This document shows, in pieces, positions 56,421 through 63,961 of a stretch of DNA of 64,000 nt. A program made the position numbers and the translations under genes. The notes below the pieces were generated by a model. That model was not told where the DNA came from. It searched no databases and was given only the letters and a program-made list of their open reading frames with translations. Source of the stretch: Pseudogulbenkiania sp. MAI-1 (GTDB lineage: Bacteria > Pseudomonadota > Gammaproteobacteria > Burkholderiales > Chromobacteriaceae); assembly GCF_000527175.1 (NCBI RefSeq), contig NZ_AZUR01000001.1, positions 1,213,011-1,277,010 on the forward strand, given 5' to 3'. How positions within the stretch are numbered: position 1 is the first letter of the stretch; each line of letters starts with the position of its first letter.

Positions 56421-56881
56421 GCTTCGAAGATGTCCATCGCCGCCTTGAAGCCAAAAAGGCCGCCGAGGCTTCCAAGGCCTTCGCCAACCTGCCCGCCATC
56501 GCCCAGCTCGACATTGAGGGGCTGGTGCGCAATGCCCTGGCAGATGCCCTGGCGGCGCACATGGCCAGCCTGCCGCCACCTGAACCGAAGCCATTGCCGC
56601 AGCGCATCGAGGCCCTGGTGCAGAGCTACGCAAGGCATTACAAGGGCATGCCACCAGCTGCACCGTCACACGTCGATGCGCCACCGCCCTCGAATGTGCC
56701 ACAGCCCGGCAATGGCCCATTCGAGATGAGTGTGCTGTCACGCGATGCCTTCGGACGCATTCACCGCGTCCAATTCGACGACCACGCCAAGCGCCGTGCC
56801 TTCATCGGCGAAGTCACGATGCGCGATGAATTGCATCGCGTTCAAAAGATGAAGTTCGCACCGATGGAGATGGGCGTATGA
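56417..56881 (+). CDS. Hypothetical protein with proline-rich linker
   Basis: 154 aa: MSFEDVHRRLEAKKAAEASKAFANLPAIAQLDIEGLVRNALADALAAHMASLPPPEPKPLPQRIEALVQSYARHYKGMPP, then a Pro/Ala-rich stretch and SRDAFGRIHRVQFDDHAKRRAFIGEVTMRDELHRVQKMKF. It begins by ATGA overlap and ends by ATGA overlap, so it is firmly in the operon. Possibly a scaffold-like coiled protein; not recognised. Confidence 0.65.
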   Translation: MSFEDVHRRLEAKKAAEASKAFANLPAIAQLDIEGLVRNALADALAAHMASLPPPEPKPLPQRIEALVQSYARHYKGMPPAAPSHVDAPPPSNVPQPGNGPFEMSVLSRDAFGRIHRVQFDDHAKRRAFIGEVTMRDELHRVQKMKFAPMEMGV

Positions 56882-57075
56882 GCACCCTGTATATGGAAAC
56901 GACGCAGCCACCGTCCATCGAGCGCGCCCTGGCCGAAGCGCTCGCCTTGGCCGAATACTTGGCCGAGCGGGTGCCACGGGATGTGGACATCCCGGAAGCC
57001 AACATCGAAGTGCACTTCGAGACTACCGAAGCCGGTGTGTTGACATCGATTTTCGCCAGGAGGCGTGAGCCATGA
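56878..57075 (+). CDS. Small hypothetical protein
   Basis: 65 aa: MSTLYMETTQPPSIERALAEALALAEYLAERVPRDVDIPEANIEVHFETTEAGVLTSIFA. Overlaps both neighbours by ATGA. No known family. Confidence 0.6.
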   Translation: MSTLYMETTQPPSIERALAEALALAEYLAERVPRDVDIPEANIEVHFETTEAGVLTSIFARRREP

Positions 57076-57194
57076 AAACCCGACAGCTACCCGGCAAACC
57101 GATTCGCCCAAGCAAGCCGGCTCGCCGCCCTGGCGTGCCGCCAGCGCTGTCACAGCTGCGCCAGCGGCAGCGGACGCCGCCCAGGAAGCGCTAG
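57072..57194 (+). CDS. Short basic hypothetical peptide (40 aa)
   Basis: MKTRQLPGKPIRPSKPARRPGVPPALSQLRQRQRTPPRKR, extremely basic and Pro-rich, starting by ATGA overlap and ending 2 bases before the next ATG. It may bind nucleic acid or be a coupling ORF; the reading frame is well placed but the evidence is slim. Confidence 0.45.
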   Translation: MKTRQLPGKPIRPSKPARRPGVPPALSQLRQRQRTPPRKR

Positions 57195-57196
57195 CC

Positions 57197-57766
57197 ATGG
57201 CTGCACCGCCAGGACGCCCCCCAGGTGGCACCAAGCCGCCAGGATCAGGCCGCAAGCCCGGCCAGAAGAACAGCAACGTCACGGCTAAGCTGAAGGCCGA
57301 CCTGTGGGCGACCTACGTCAAGCTGGGCCAGCGGAAGTATCTGTTGGAGTTTGCGAAGTCCGCGCCCGAGGACTTCATGCGCCACCTGATGAAGTTGATT
57401 CCCGCGCCTGCGCCGGAGATCAACGTCGGCGTTGGTGTCAGCGTGCCAAACGGAACACTGACCGGCCCCGAACTGCGGGACGCGGCTGCCAGGATCGCTT
57501 TCACGCTGGCGAAAGCGGCGAACGAAGCCGGCATCGATGCCGCTCCACCTACTCGCACCATCGGGGCGGTGCCTGAACCGGTAGCCGAAGTTATCGACCA
57601 GCTGCCGCCATCGACTGAATCTGAGCCGCTGAACAATCCGCCTGTCGGCCAGACCTATGCAGGCAGCCAGGCCGAGCAAGGCCGATACGGAAAGTTCGAC
57701 AAGCGTACTCGTACCTTTGACGGCGACCGTCACCCGGCGGTGAAGAAACGGCGTGACTTGCTGTGA
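57197..57766 (+). CDS. Phage-like DNA-binding protein, terminase-small-subunit-like N-terminus
   Basis: 189 aa. The N-terminus MAAPPGRPPGGTKPPGSGRKPGQKNSNVTAKLKADLW resembles the basic, 'GRPPGS...GRKPG-KN' starts of phage small-terminase or DUF5681-type proteins. The middle is Ala-rich and helical; the C-terminus ends KFDKRTRTFDGDRHPAVKKRRDLL. If it is a small terminase the island could redirect packaging of a helper phage; this is a hypothesis. Last gene of the plus-strand operon. Confidence 0.6.
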   Translation: MAAPPGRPPGGTKPPGSGRKPGQKNSNVTAKLKADLWATYVKLGQRKYLLEFAKSAPEDFMRHLMKLIPAPAPEINVGVGVSVPNGTLTGPELRDAAARIAFTLAKAANEAGIDAAPPTRTIGAVPEPVAEVIDQLPPSTESEPLNNPPVGQTYAGSQAEQGRYGKFDKRTRTFDGDRHPAVKKRRDLL

Positions 57767-58149
57767 AGGGTAGTTCGAGCTGTTCAGGCGCGAACAGATC
57801 GAACTGGTGGGAAGTGTCCACGATCATTTCCTTAGCTGTGATTTCTCAAGCGCCCCGCAAAGAACAAATCAGGCGCGTACTTCCAGCATAGGCAAAAAAG
57901 CGTCCGCGCTGGCAGGTGGCGCGGGCGAGTGAGGTTCTCGCCACGGCGTCGTCCCGTGCCGTTCCTGGAGGTATGAGGGGGACGGCAGCAGGACAACACC
58001 GTGGCGGTGCTTCAATGATAGATGCCTATCTCAAGAACGGCGGAAATTTCACGTCCATGATTGGGTCCCTGGAGGCAGGCCGCTTCAGTACTGGCTGACG
58101 TATACTGGGTTCAACTACTTGTGCCCCGGCAGCACTGAAGGAGGCGACG
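57767..58149. other. Non-coding region between small-gene operon and cargo
   Basis: About 380 bases with no credible gene; a short frame near 57916 lacks a ribosome site. It should hold the promoter of the membrane protein at 58150. I see no terminator with a T run or conserved RNA. Confidence 0.5.
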
Positions 58150-58968
58150 ATGCTGAATCAGATACCCCTTTCGCAAAGGCTGGCGCTATTGCTTTCCGGA
58201 ATCTGGTTGTTTCTCTCGGGTATTTTTTCTTTAGTGATTGGCCCGGAGCTCTTCTCTGACTTCGAGTCCACAGGCGGCTTTCTAGTAAGTTGGCTGTTTG
58301 TGGGGGTGATGCCACTAGGACTTGCCTGGGGCGTCGCTTGGGTTATTAGTGGCTATCGTAGAGAACACTCCCAAATAGAAGTGCGAGAGCCGGAGGAGTC
58401 TTCCGAAGTCGAGACGACCCAACGACGAACCAAGAACTACCGCCTGCGTATACTTGAGATTGACTATCGGAAGGGGTTGCGACGGCTGTGGATTATTGGC
58501 ACTGTCGTCTGGTACTCCTACGCCTTTATTGCCTCTGGTTATCAAATCGGTAAATGGGTTGGTTTCCACTATTCGCTCCTTGCAGAAACCAAGTCTTTCA
58601 CACGCGCTGCGGCAGAAAAACGCAAGTACGTGGCGTTAGTTGTAGCGTGTAACAAAGCACAGTTTTCAACGTGTTGGGTTCCTCCTTATCGGGCAAACCC
58701 TGATTTATTTTTAGACCGAAAATATCTACCTGATTGCGAAAAGACCCAAGCATTTCGTGATGTATTTAACCACGAATTGAGGGCTAGTGGTGTTGCCCTC
58801 CCGCCAGGAGGGGCGCACGGCGAAGCTTGTCCTGACATTGTCGCGGTTGGTATCCCGACAATAGATTGGACAGAATTCTGGTTGACTACACTCGCCCCAT
58901 TTTGCTTGATGTTTATCTACTGGATAGGCCGCTGGATCATTAAGGGGTTCGCGAGGCACTCCCCATGA
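58150..58968 (+). CDS. Multi-pass membrane protein of unknown function (cargo)
   Basis: 272 aa with a GGAGG ribosome site. Two N-terminal transmembrane helices (about 11-31 and 43-66), a short cytoplasmic charged loop (EVREPEESSEVETTQRRTKN), a third helix (about 112-130), an external domain with four Cys, and a C-terminal helix (about 245-265). Not recognised; noticeably AT-richer than the host. Its place at the end of the island beside another membrane protein and a toxin-antitoxin pair is where defence or fitness cargo is often found (inference). Confidence 0.75.
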   Translation: MLNQIPLSQRLALLLSGIWLFLSGIFSLVIGPELFSDFESTGGFLVSWLFVGVMPLGLAWGVAWVISGYRREHSQIEVREPEESSEVETTQRRTKNYRLRILEIDYRKGLRRLWIIGTVVWYSYAFIASGYQIGKWVGFHYSLLAETKSFTRAAAEKRKYVALVVACNKAQFSTCWVPPYRANPDLFLDRKYLPDCEKTQAFRDVFNHELRASGVALPPGGAHGEACPDIVAVGIPTIDWTEFWLTTLAPFCLMFIYWIGRWIIKGFARHSP

Positions 58969-59105
58969 CGCACGGACTTTGTGTAAAGCCTGCAACCGTT
59001 TCCAATGACTCTCCGCCAATGCTAAGGTGATATTTTCTGGATTGGCGACCGAGCGCACATGATCCAAAGGCGATTGTTGGCCAATTGGGGTATTCAACAC
59101 CTGAT

Positions 59106-59786
59106 TTAAGCCGCGCTGCAAGACCATGTCGGCTTGGAGGGGGTGTTAGCATTTACCCCTATTGCGGTGATAACAGCGACTCCTGAGGCAGCCATTACCA
59201 GAATAAGGCCGCCGACAATGATCTGGATGGCGCGTCGGCGAATATTTAGGTAGCCCGGTTCGCCGTGCTTCACTAAGTCCCACGTCGACTTCAAGAGTGG
59301 CGCGGCTGCCTCGCGGATAGCCTCGCAACTATCAAATGCACCATTGAAATCTCCTTCATTAAACTTGTCCCTACCATCCTGGAGGGTTTTCATTAGAGCA
59401 GCTTCCGGGCTATTTGGGTGCTCGTGCACATGTTTCGGATTAAGCCGCAAGTGGATTTTAGTCAGATTCTCTATCGCTTTGTCATATGCATCTTTGCTTT
59501 CTTTTATCCAAGATAGCACACGCTCGTCCGAACTCTCGTCGCTAGGATCGTCTTTCGATAAGTCAGGATGGAATCTCCCTATTCGAACTAGCTCCTGAAC
59601 TGCGGCGGTGTATGAAGCAATCTCTTCTCTAAGTCCATCAACCCATGAAAGCCGGAACTCTGATACTTTATTTTCCTTTGCGCTAACCAGGTTTAAAAAC
59701 GAGAAGAAACCAGTGATTAACGCAGCGAGTAGTGCGCCGATGGCTACGTAGATAGTAGGCGGGATCGCTGAGCTTCCCATGATCAC
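59106..59786 (-). CDS. Membrane-anchored hypothetical protein (cargo)
   Basis: 226 aa from a GTG at 59786 with an AAGGAG site 5 bases upstream. One N-terminal helix (SAIPPTIYVAIGALLAALITGFFSFLNLVS), a large helical cytoplasmic domain (VSEFRLSWVDGLREEIASYTAAVQELVRIG...KIHLRLNPKHVHEHPNSPEAALM) and a C-terminal helix (AIQIIVGGLILVMAASGVAVITAIG). The arrangement resembles small two-helix membrane effectors, but no family is recognised. It is convergent with the 272-aa membrane protein. Confidence 0.72.
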   Translation of the reverse strand: MIMGSSAIPPTIYVAIGALLAALITGFFSFLNLVSAKENKVSEFRLSWVDGLREEIASYTAAVQELVRIGRFHPDLSKDDPSDESSDERVLSWIKESKDAYDKAIENLTKIHLRLNPKHVHEHPNSPEAALMKTLQDGRDKFNEGDFNGAFDSCEAIREAAAPLLKSTWDLVKHGEPGYLNIRRRAIQIIVGGLILVMAASGVAVITAIGVNANTPSKPTWSCSAA

Positions 59787-60190
59787 GAATTCTCCTTAGT
59801 GGGGTCTAACGGTTAGTAGGCGAGCCCGCCGGATCAGGGCATGGATCGATATTTGTGAAAATAATTATGCCATATAACTTATGACTATAGTGATTTCTGC
59901 CTTGTATCTGAATGCAATATGCGTGATTTGCTGCGAGATGGGGCAATGTTGAAGTCAGGGCAATGAACGCTTGGGGGGCTATCGAAGCCGTCCGCAGGCT
60001 TGCGATGGAGGCGCTTCCACGCCTCTCCATGCCCCAAGGTGCGGTGCGTACCCCTACGGCTCCGACTTAGACACTAGGCAGGAGTCGCACAAGCGCGACG
60101 GCCGGGACTGAGCCCCAGCGCTATTTACTGCCATGGGCTTCCAAAAATTTTCCTATATTGGTACTGTCCAACAAGAACAATCCTACCAAA
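59787..60190. other. Non-coding region before hicAB
   Basis: About 400 bases. The left half is AT-rich and should contain the promoter for the minus-strand membrane gene; the right half (59960-60120) is GC-rich with short imperfect dyads and no ORF. No tRNA or known RNA was found. Confidence 0.5.
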
Positions 60191-60442
60191 ATGGCTTCTG
60201 TCGATGACATCGTTGAGGAGATGAGGCGGAACCCGAAGAATATTCGGTACGTCGATCTGTACAGGGTGTGTGAGAAGCATTTTGGGAAGCCGCGCCAGAA
60301 TGGCACTAGTCACGCCGTTTTCAAAATACCATGGGCCGGCGACCCTTGTATCAATATTCAAGACGACAAGGGGAAGGCCAAAGAGTACCAAGTAAGGCAG
60401 GTACTCAAGGCTATCGACAAGTTGAACGGAAGCAAACCATGA
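60191..60442 (+). CDS. hicA: HicA-family mRNA interferase toxin
   Basis: 83 aa. The double-stranded-RNA-binding-type HicA fold is seen in VDLYRVCEKHFGKPRQNGTSHAVFKIPWAGDPCINIQDDKGKAKEYQVRQVLKAIDKL, with the catalytic His in GTSHAVF. HicA cleaves mRNA when free of HicB. It starts at ATG 60191 and its stop overlaps the hicB ATG (ATGA), the common toxin-first order. It lies just inside attR. Confidence 0.88.
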   Translation: MASVDDIVEEMRRNPKNIRYVDLYRVCEKHFGKPRQNGTSHAVFKIPWAGDPCINIQDDKGKAKEYQVRQVLKAIDKLNGSKP

Positions 60443-60651
60443 GCAACGATCACTACACCTACCGTATCACTTGGTCCCCGGAGGATGAAGAATACGTCGG
60501 TTTGTGTGAAGAGTTTCCCTCTCTGTCCTGGCTGGCGTCCACCCAGCAGGAAGCCTTTAATGGAATCGTGCGTCTGGTGAAAGACGTAGTAAAGGATTTG
60601 AAGGAACACGGGGAGAGAGTGCCTGAACCGGTTGCAGAGCACTGCCAGTAG
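60439..60651 (+). CDS. hicB: HicB-family antitoxin, short form
   Basis: 70 aa: YTYRITWSPEDEEYVGLCEEFPSLSWLASTQQEAFNGIVRLVKDVVKDLKEHGERVPEP is the partial RNase H-like HicB fold that neutralises HicA. It lacks the usual C-terminal helix-turn-helix or ribbon-helix-helix domain, so autoregulation through DNA binding would need another factor. Followed by a good terminator. Confidence 0.86.
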   Translation: MSNDHYTYRITWSPEDEEYVGLCEEFPSLSWLASTQQEAFNGIVRLVKDVVKDLKEHGERVPEPVAEHCQ

Positions 60652-60670
60652 GAAGTATTGATACTCACAG

Positions 60671-60695
60671 AAAGCCCCGCAATGGGGCTTTTTTG
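60671..60695 (+). terminator. Terminator after hicB
   Basis: AAAGCCCC / GGGGCTTT stem with a 5-base loop followed by TTTTT. Confidence 0.88.
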
Positions 60696-60705
60696 TTGGG
60701 CTGGC

Positions 60706-60724
60706 GTTACCCCGGCGTAACCCC
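60706..60724. repeat. Putative arm-type site near attR
   Basis: GTTACCCC (60706-60713) and CGTAACCCC (60716-60724), matching the motif found beside attL and mid-element. Confidence 0.45.
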
Positions 60725-60734
60725 GACAAACGCA

Positions 60735-60765
60735 AAAGGGGTTGCGTTTTCACGCAAACCCCTTT
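60735..60765 (-). terminator. Hairpin at the right end of the element
   Basis: AAAGGGGTTGCGT pairs with ACGCAAACCCCTTT (one bulge) across TTTC. On the minus strand TTTTGCGTTTG follows. It lies downstream of serS in its new context and might replace the terminator split by integration. Confidence 0.55.
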
Positions 60766-60803
60766 ATCCATAGGGCTTCCAGCCAGATACCCTTTCAGCT
60801 AGG

Positions 60804-60819
60804 CCGGGATGCTCGATCC
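60804..60819. repeat. attR core, 16-bp direct repeat
   Basis: CCGGGATGCTCGATCC, identical to 48489-48504. It is followed by CGGTTTTGCG, the host-side half of the original terminator stem, 33 bases from the serS stop. Confidence 0.9.
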
Positions 60820-60851
60820 CGGTTTTGCGTTCTTTCCTTCAGAGGCCTGGA

Positions 60852-62138
60852 TCAGCCGCCGATCTTGTCCTTGCCGCCCAGGTAGGGGCGCAGCACGGTC
60901 GGGATGGTGACCGAGCCGTCGGCGTTCTGGTAGTTTTCCAGCACCGCGACCAGGGTGCGGCCGACGGCCAGGCCGGAGCCGTTCAGGGTGTGCACCAGCT
61001 GGTTCTTGCCGTTCTCGTCCTTGAAGCGGGCCTGCATGCGGCGGGCCTGGAAGGCTTCGCAGTTGGAGCAGCTGGAGATTTCGCGGTAGGTGTTCTGCGC
61101 CGGCAGCCACACTTCGAGGTCGTAGGTCTTGGCGGCGCCGAAGCCCATGTCGCCGGTGCACAGCGTGACCACGCGGTAGGGCAGCTCCAGTGCCTTGAGG
61201 ATGGCCTCGGCGTGGCCGACCATTTCTTCCAGCGCGTCGTACGATTTTTCCGGGTGCACCACCTGCACCATTTCTACCTTGTCGAACTGGTGCTGGCGGA
61301 TCATGCCGCGCGTGTCGCGGCCGTAGGAGCCGGCTTCGGAGCGGAAGCAGGGCGAGTGTGCGGTCATCTTGACCGGCAGTTCGTCGAGCTTGAGGATGCT
61401 CTCGCGCACGGTGTTGGTCAGGGTGATTTCCGAGGTGGAGATCAGGTATTGGTCGACGTGGCTGTCGTCGCCGCCCTTGGTGACCTTAAACATGTCCTCG
61501 GCGAACTTGGGCAGCTGACCGGTGCCGAACAGCACGCTGTCGTTGACGATGTACGGGGTGTACATCTCGGTGTAGCCGTGCTGGTTGGTGTGGGTGTTCA
61601 GCATGAACTGCGCCAGCGCGCGGTGCAGCTGGGCGATTTCGCCGCGCAGCACGGTGAAGCGGGCGCCGGAGAGCTTGGCGCCGGTTTCGAAGTCGAGCCC
61701 CAGCGGGGTGCCCACGTCGACGTGGTCTTTGACCTCGAATTCGAACGAGCGCGGTACGCCGACGCGGCGCACTTCGACGTTGGCGGTTTCGTCCTCGCCC
61801 ACCGGCACCGATTCGTGCGGCAGGTTGGGGATGGTCATCAGCCAGTGTTCGAGCTTTTGCTGCACGCCTTCGAAGGCGGCCTCGGCGGCTTTCAGTTCGT
61901 CGCCCAGCGTGGCCACTTCGGACATGATGGCGGAGACGTCTTCCCCTTTGCGCTTGGCTTCACCGATCTGCTTGGAGGTGGCGTTGCGGCGCGCCTGCAG
62001 TTCCTGCATGCGGGTCTGCAGCGCCTTGCGCTCGTTCTCGAGTTGGCCGAAGGCGTCGGTGTCCAGCTGGTAGCCACGGGAGGCCAGGCGCTCGGCGACG
62101 GTTTCCGGCTGGCTGCGAAGGAGTTGGATGTCTAGCAT
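60852..62138 (-). CDS. serS: Seryl-tRNA synthetase
   Basis: 428 aa, class II synthetase. The N-terminal coiled-coil tRNA-binding arm (about 30-105) is followed by motif 2 (SPCFRSEAGSYGRDTRGMIRQHQFDKVEMVQ) and motif 3 (NGSGLAVGRTLVAVLENYQ). It charges tRNA-Ser and tRNA-Sec. Its ATG (62138) lies 9 bases after the stop of the unknown gene at 62148; lolA-rarA-unknown-serS run together. The natural terminator downstream is split by the integrated element. Confidence 0.97.
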   Translation of the reverse strand: MLDIQLLRSQPETVAERLASRGYQLDTDAFGQLENERKALQTRMQELQARRNATSKQIGEAKRKGEDVSAIMSEVATLGDELKAAEAAFEGVQQKLEHWLMTIPNLPHESVPVGEDETANVEVRRVGVPRSFEFEVKDHVDVGTPLGLDFETGAKLSGARFTVLRGEIAQLHRALAQFMLNTHTNQHGYTEMYTPYIVNDSVLFGTGQLPKFAEDMFKVTKGGDDSHVDQYLISTSEITLTNTVRESILKLDELPVKMTAHSPCFRSEAGSYGRDTRGMIRQHQFDKVEMVQVVHPEKSYDALEEMVGHAEAILKALELPYRVVTLCTGDMGFGAAKTYDLEVWLPAQNTYREISSCSNCEAFQARRMQARFKDENGKNQLVHTLNGSGLAVGRTLVAVLENYQNADGSVTIPTVLRPYLGGKDKIGG

Positions 62139-62147
62139 GGTGTTGGT

Positions 62148-62669
62148 CTATTTGATGTTGATGATCTGAAGCTGGCGGTCGGTGATGAGCCAGATCTTTT
62201 CAAAGGGACTGTTCTGGAAGTCCTTGTCGCGTAAATAATTTTGCCAGTCACGGTGCATGACGCGCGTGTTGGCGTTGCGGATCAAGAGCCAGCAGGGCTT
62301 GATGGCGTAGGACTGGAACTTGTCGTTCTTGTCCTCGATGGCCCGGTCCAGCTGCAGGAAAATGTCCTTCATCATCGCCGGCTGCTGCGCGGCGAGCAAC
62401 TGGTCGGTCTTGTCCTTGTGCCAACCGTTGATTATGGCAGCATCGTGAGTGCTGCCATAGATGTGCGTCACTTCCAGGCCGATTTTTTGCGAGGGTTCGC
62501 CGTTCTGGCGGCGCAGGATGGTGTAATCGGGAGATTCGCGGTGCGGGCCGAGCAGGTAATGGCCAGGGCGGGACAGGCGGTTGAGCACGGCGATCAGCCG
62601 CTTGGCCGCGAACTGTTCCAGCCTGACCTTGTGCCAGTCATGATCGTGGTGGTGCTTTCGTCTCTTCAT
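62148..62669 (-). CDS. Hypothetical protein between rarA and serS
   Basis: 173 aa from ATG 62669, overlapping rarA by 32 bases. The N-terminus is His/Arg-rich (MKRRKHHHDHDWHKVRLEQ). The central SPDYTILRR...SQKIGLEVTHIYGSTHDAAIINGWHKDKTDQLL and the C-terminal SPFEKIWLITDRQLQIIN look like an alpha/beta fold; the 'PDY...LEVT' spacing recalls PD-(D/E)xK nucleases, but the final Lys is absent at the expected place. Function unknown. Composition is like the host and it is in the operon. Confidence 0.75.
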   Translation of the reverse strand: MKRRKHHHDHDWHKVRLEQFAAKRLIAVLNRLSRPGHYLLGPHRESPDYTILRRQNGEPSQKIGLEVTHIYGSTHDAAIINGWHKDKTDQLLAAQQPAMMKDIFLQLDRAIEDKNDKFQSYAIKPCWLLIRNANTRVMHRDWQNYLRDKDFQNSPFEKIWLITDRQLQIINIK

Positions 62670-63957
62670 CCAGTTGCCTGAGAAACCGCAGTTTTTCCTG
62701 AATCTTGCTTTCCAGCCCGCGCTCCACCGGCTCGTACCAGCGGCTGTCCTCGATGCCTTCCGGCAGGTAGGTTTCGCCGGCGGCGTAGGCGTGCGGTTCG
62801 TCGTGGGCGTAGCGGTAGGCGTGGCCGTAACCGAGTTCCTTCATCAGCTTGGTCGGCGCATTCCGGAGATGCACCGGCACCGGGCGCGAGATGTCCTGGC
62901 GGATGAAGGCGCGCGCCTCATTATACGCCTTGTAGCCGGCGTTGCTCTTGGGGGCCACCGCGAGGTAGATCGCGGCTTGGGCCAGCGCCAGCTCGCCTTC
63001 GGGGCTGCCGAGGCGCTCGTAGGTGTCGGCGGCGTCGAGTGCGATGCGCGCGGCGCGAGGGTCGGCGAGCCCGATGTCTTCCCACGCCATGCGTACCAGC
63101 CGGCGTGCCAGGTAGCGCGGGTCGGCGCCGCCGTCGAGCATGCGCGTCAGCCAGTACAGCGCGCCGTCCGGGCTGGAGCCGCGCACCGATTTGTGCAACG
63201 CCGAGATCTGGTCGTAGAAGGCGTCGCCACCCTTGTCGAAGCGGCGTGCGTTGACGGTCAGCACTTCGGACAGGAAGTCGGCGTCGATGCGCTCGACACG
63301 GCGCGCGCTGGCGGCGGTGCGCGTCTGTTCCAGCAGGTTAAGGAAGCGCCGGGCGTCGCCGTCGGCGTAACCGCTCAGCGTGGCCAGCGCGGTTTCGTCG
63401 AAACTCAGGCCGGTCAGCGCGCCGCTGGCGACGGCGCGGGCGAACAGCGCCTTGAAGTCGTCGTCGGTGAGCGCGTTGAGCACATAGACCTGGGCACGCG
63501 ACAGCAGCGCCGAGTTGACCTCGAACGAGGGGTTCTCGGTGGTGGCGCCGATGAAGGTCAGCAGGCCCGATTCGACGTAGGGCAGGAAGGCGTCCTGCTG
63601 GCTCTTGTTGAAACGGTGGACTTCGTCGACGAACAGGATGGTGTGGCGGCCGTCGCGCTGTAGCACGGCCTGCGCCCGGTCCACCGCCTCGCGGATGTCC
63701 TTGACGCCGGAGAACACCGCCGACAGCGGGATGAACTCGGCGTCGAAGCTGTGCGCCAGGATGCGCGCCAGCGTGGTCTTGCCGACGCCGGGCGGGCCCC
63801 ACAGGATCATCGAGTGCGGGGTCTTCGATTCCACCGCCAGCCGCAGCGGCTTGCCCGGCCCGATCAGGTGCGCCTGGCCGATGACCTCGTCGAGCGAGGT
63901 GGGCCGCAGCGCTTCGGCCAGCGGTTTCTTTGGCTCACGGGCAAACAGGTCGCTCAC
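62638..63957 (-). CDS. rarA: Replication-associated recombination protein RarA (MgsA)
   Basis: 439 aa, AAA+ ATPase of the clamp-loader/WRNIP1 family. Walker A is WGPPGVGKTTLAR, Walker B ILFVDEVHRFN, sensor 1 GATTENPSFEVNSALLSR, and the C-terminal tetramerisation domain has WLTRMLDGGADPRYLARRLVRMAWEDIGLADPRA. It acts at stalled forks. GTG start at 63957, 4 bases after the lolA stop; lolA-rarA-serS is a conserved order in Neisseriales and gammaproteobacteria. Confidence 0.96.
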   Translation of the reverse strand: MSDLFAREPKKPLAEALRPTSLDEVIGQAHLIGPGKPLRLAVESKTPHSMILWGPPGVGKTTLARILAHSFDAEFIPLSAVFSGVKDIREAVDRAQAVLQRDGRHTILFVDEVHRFNKSQQDAFLPYVESGLLTFIGATTENPSFEVNSALLSRAQVYVLNALTDDDFKALFARAVASGALTGLSFDETALATLSGYADGDARRFLNLLEQTRTAASARRVERIDADFLSEVLTVNARRFDKGGDAFYDQISALHKSVRGSSPDGALYWLTRMLDGGADPRYLARRLVRMAWEDIGLADPRAARIALDAADTYERLGSPEGELALAQAAIYLAVAPKSNAGYKAYNEARAFIRQDISRPVPVHLRNAPTKLMKELGYGHAYRYAHDEPHAYAAGETYLPEGIEDSRWYEPVERGLESKIQEKLRFLRQLDEETKAPPRS

Positions 63958-63961
63958 GGCA

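Larger units (their letters stand above)
48489..60819. mobile_element. 12.3-kb integrative element (phage-satellite-like island) in the serS terminator
   Basis: It is bounded by perfect 16-bp direct repeats. It encodes a tyrosine integrase at one end, an AlpA-like regulator, a DUF3987 replication-type protein next to an origin-like region, a block of overlapping small genes of which a few look phage-like, two membrane cargo genes and a HicAB module. Several stretches are visibly more AT-rich than the flanks. No capsid, portal, large terminase or conjugation gene was found. The element-free site can be rebuilt as a complete intrinsic terminator of serS. Confidence 0.88.

Noticed and set aside
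57916..58098. 60-codon frame in the gap before the cargo gene
   Set aside because: No supporting ribosome site or protein pattern.
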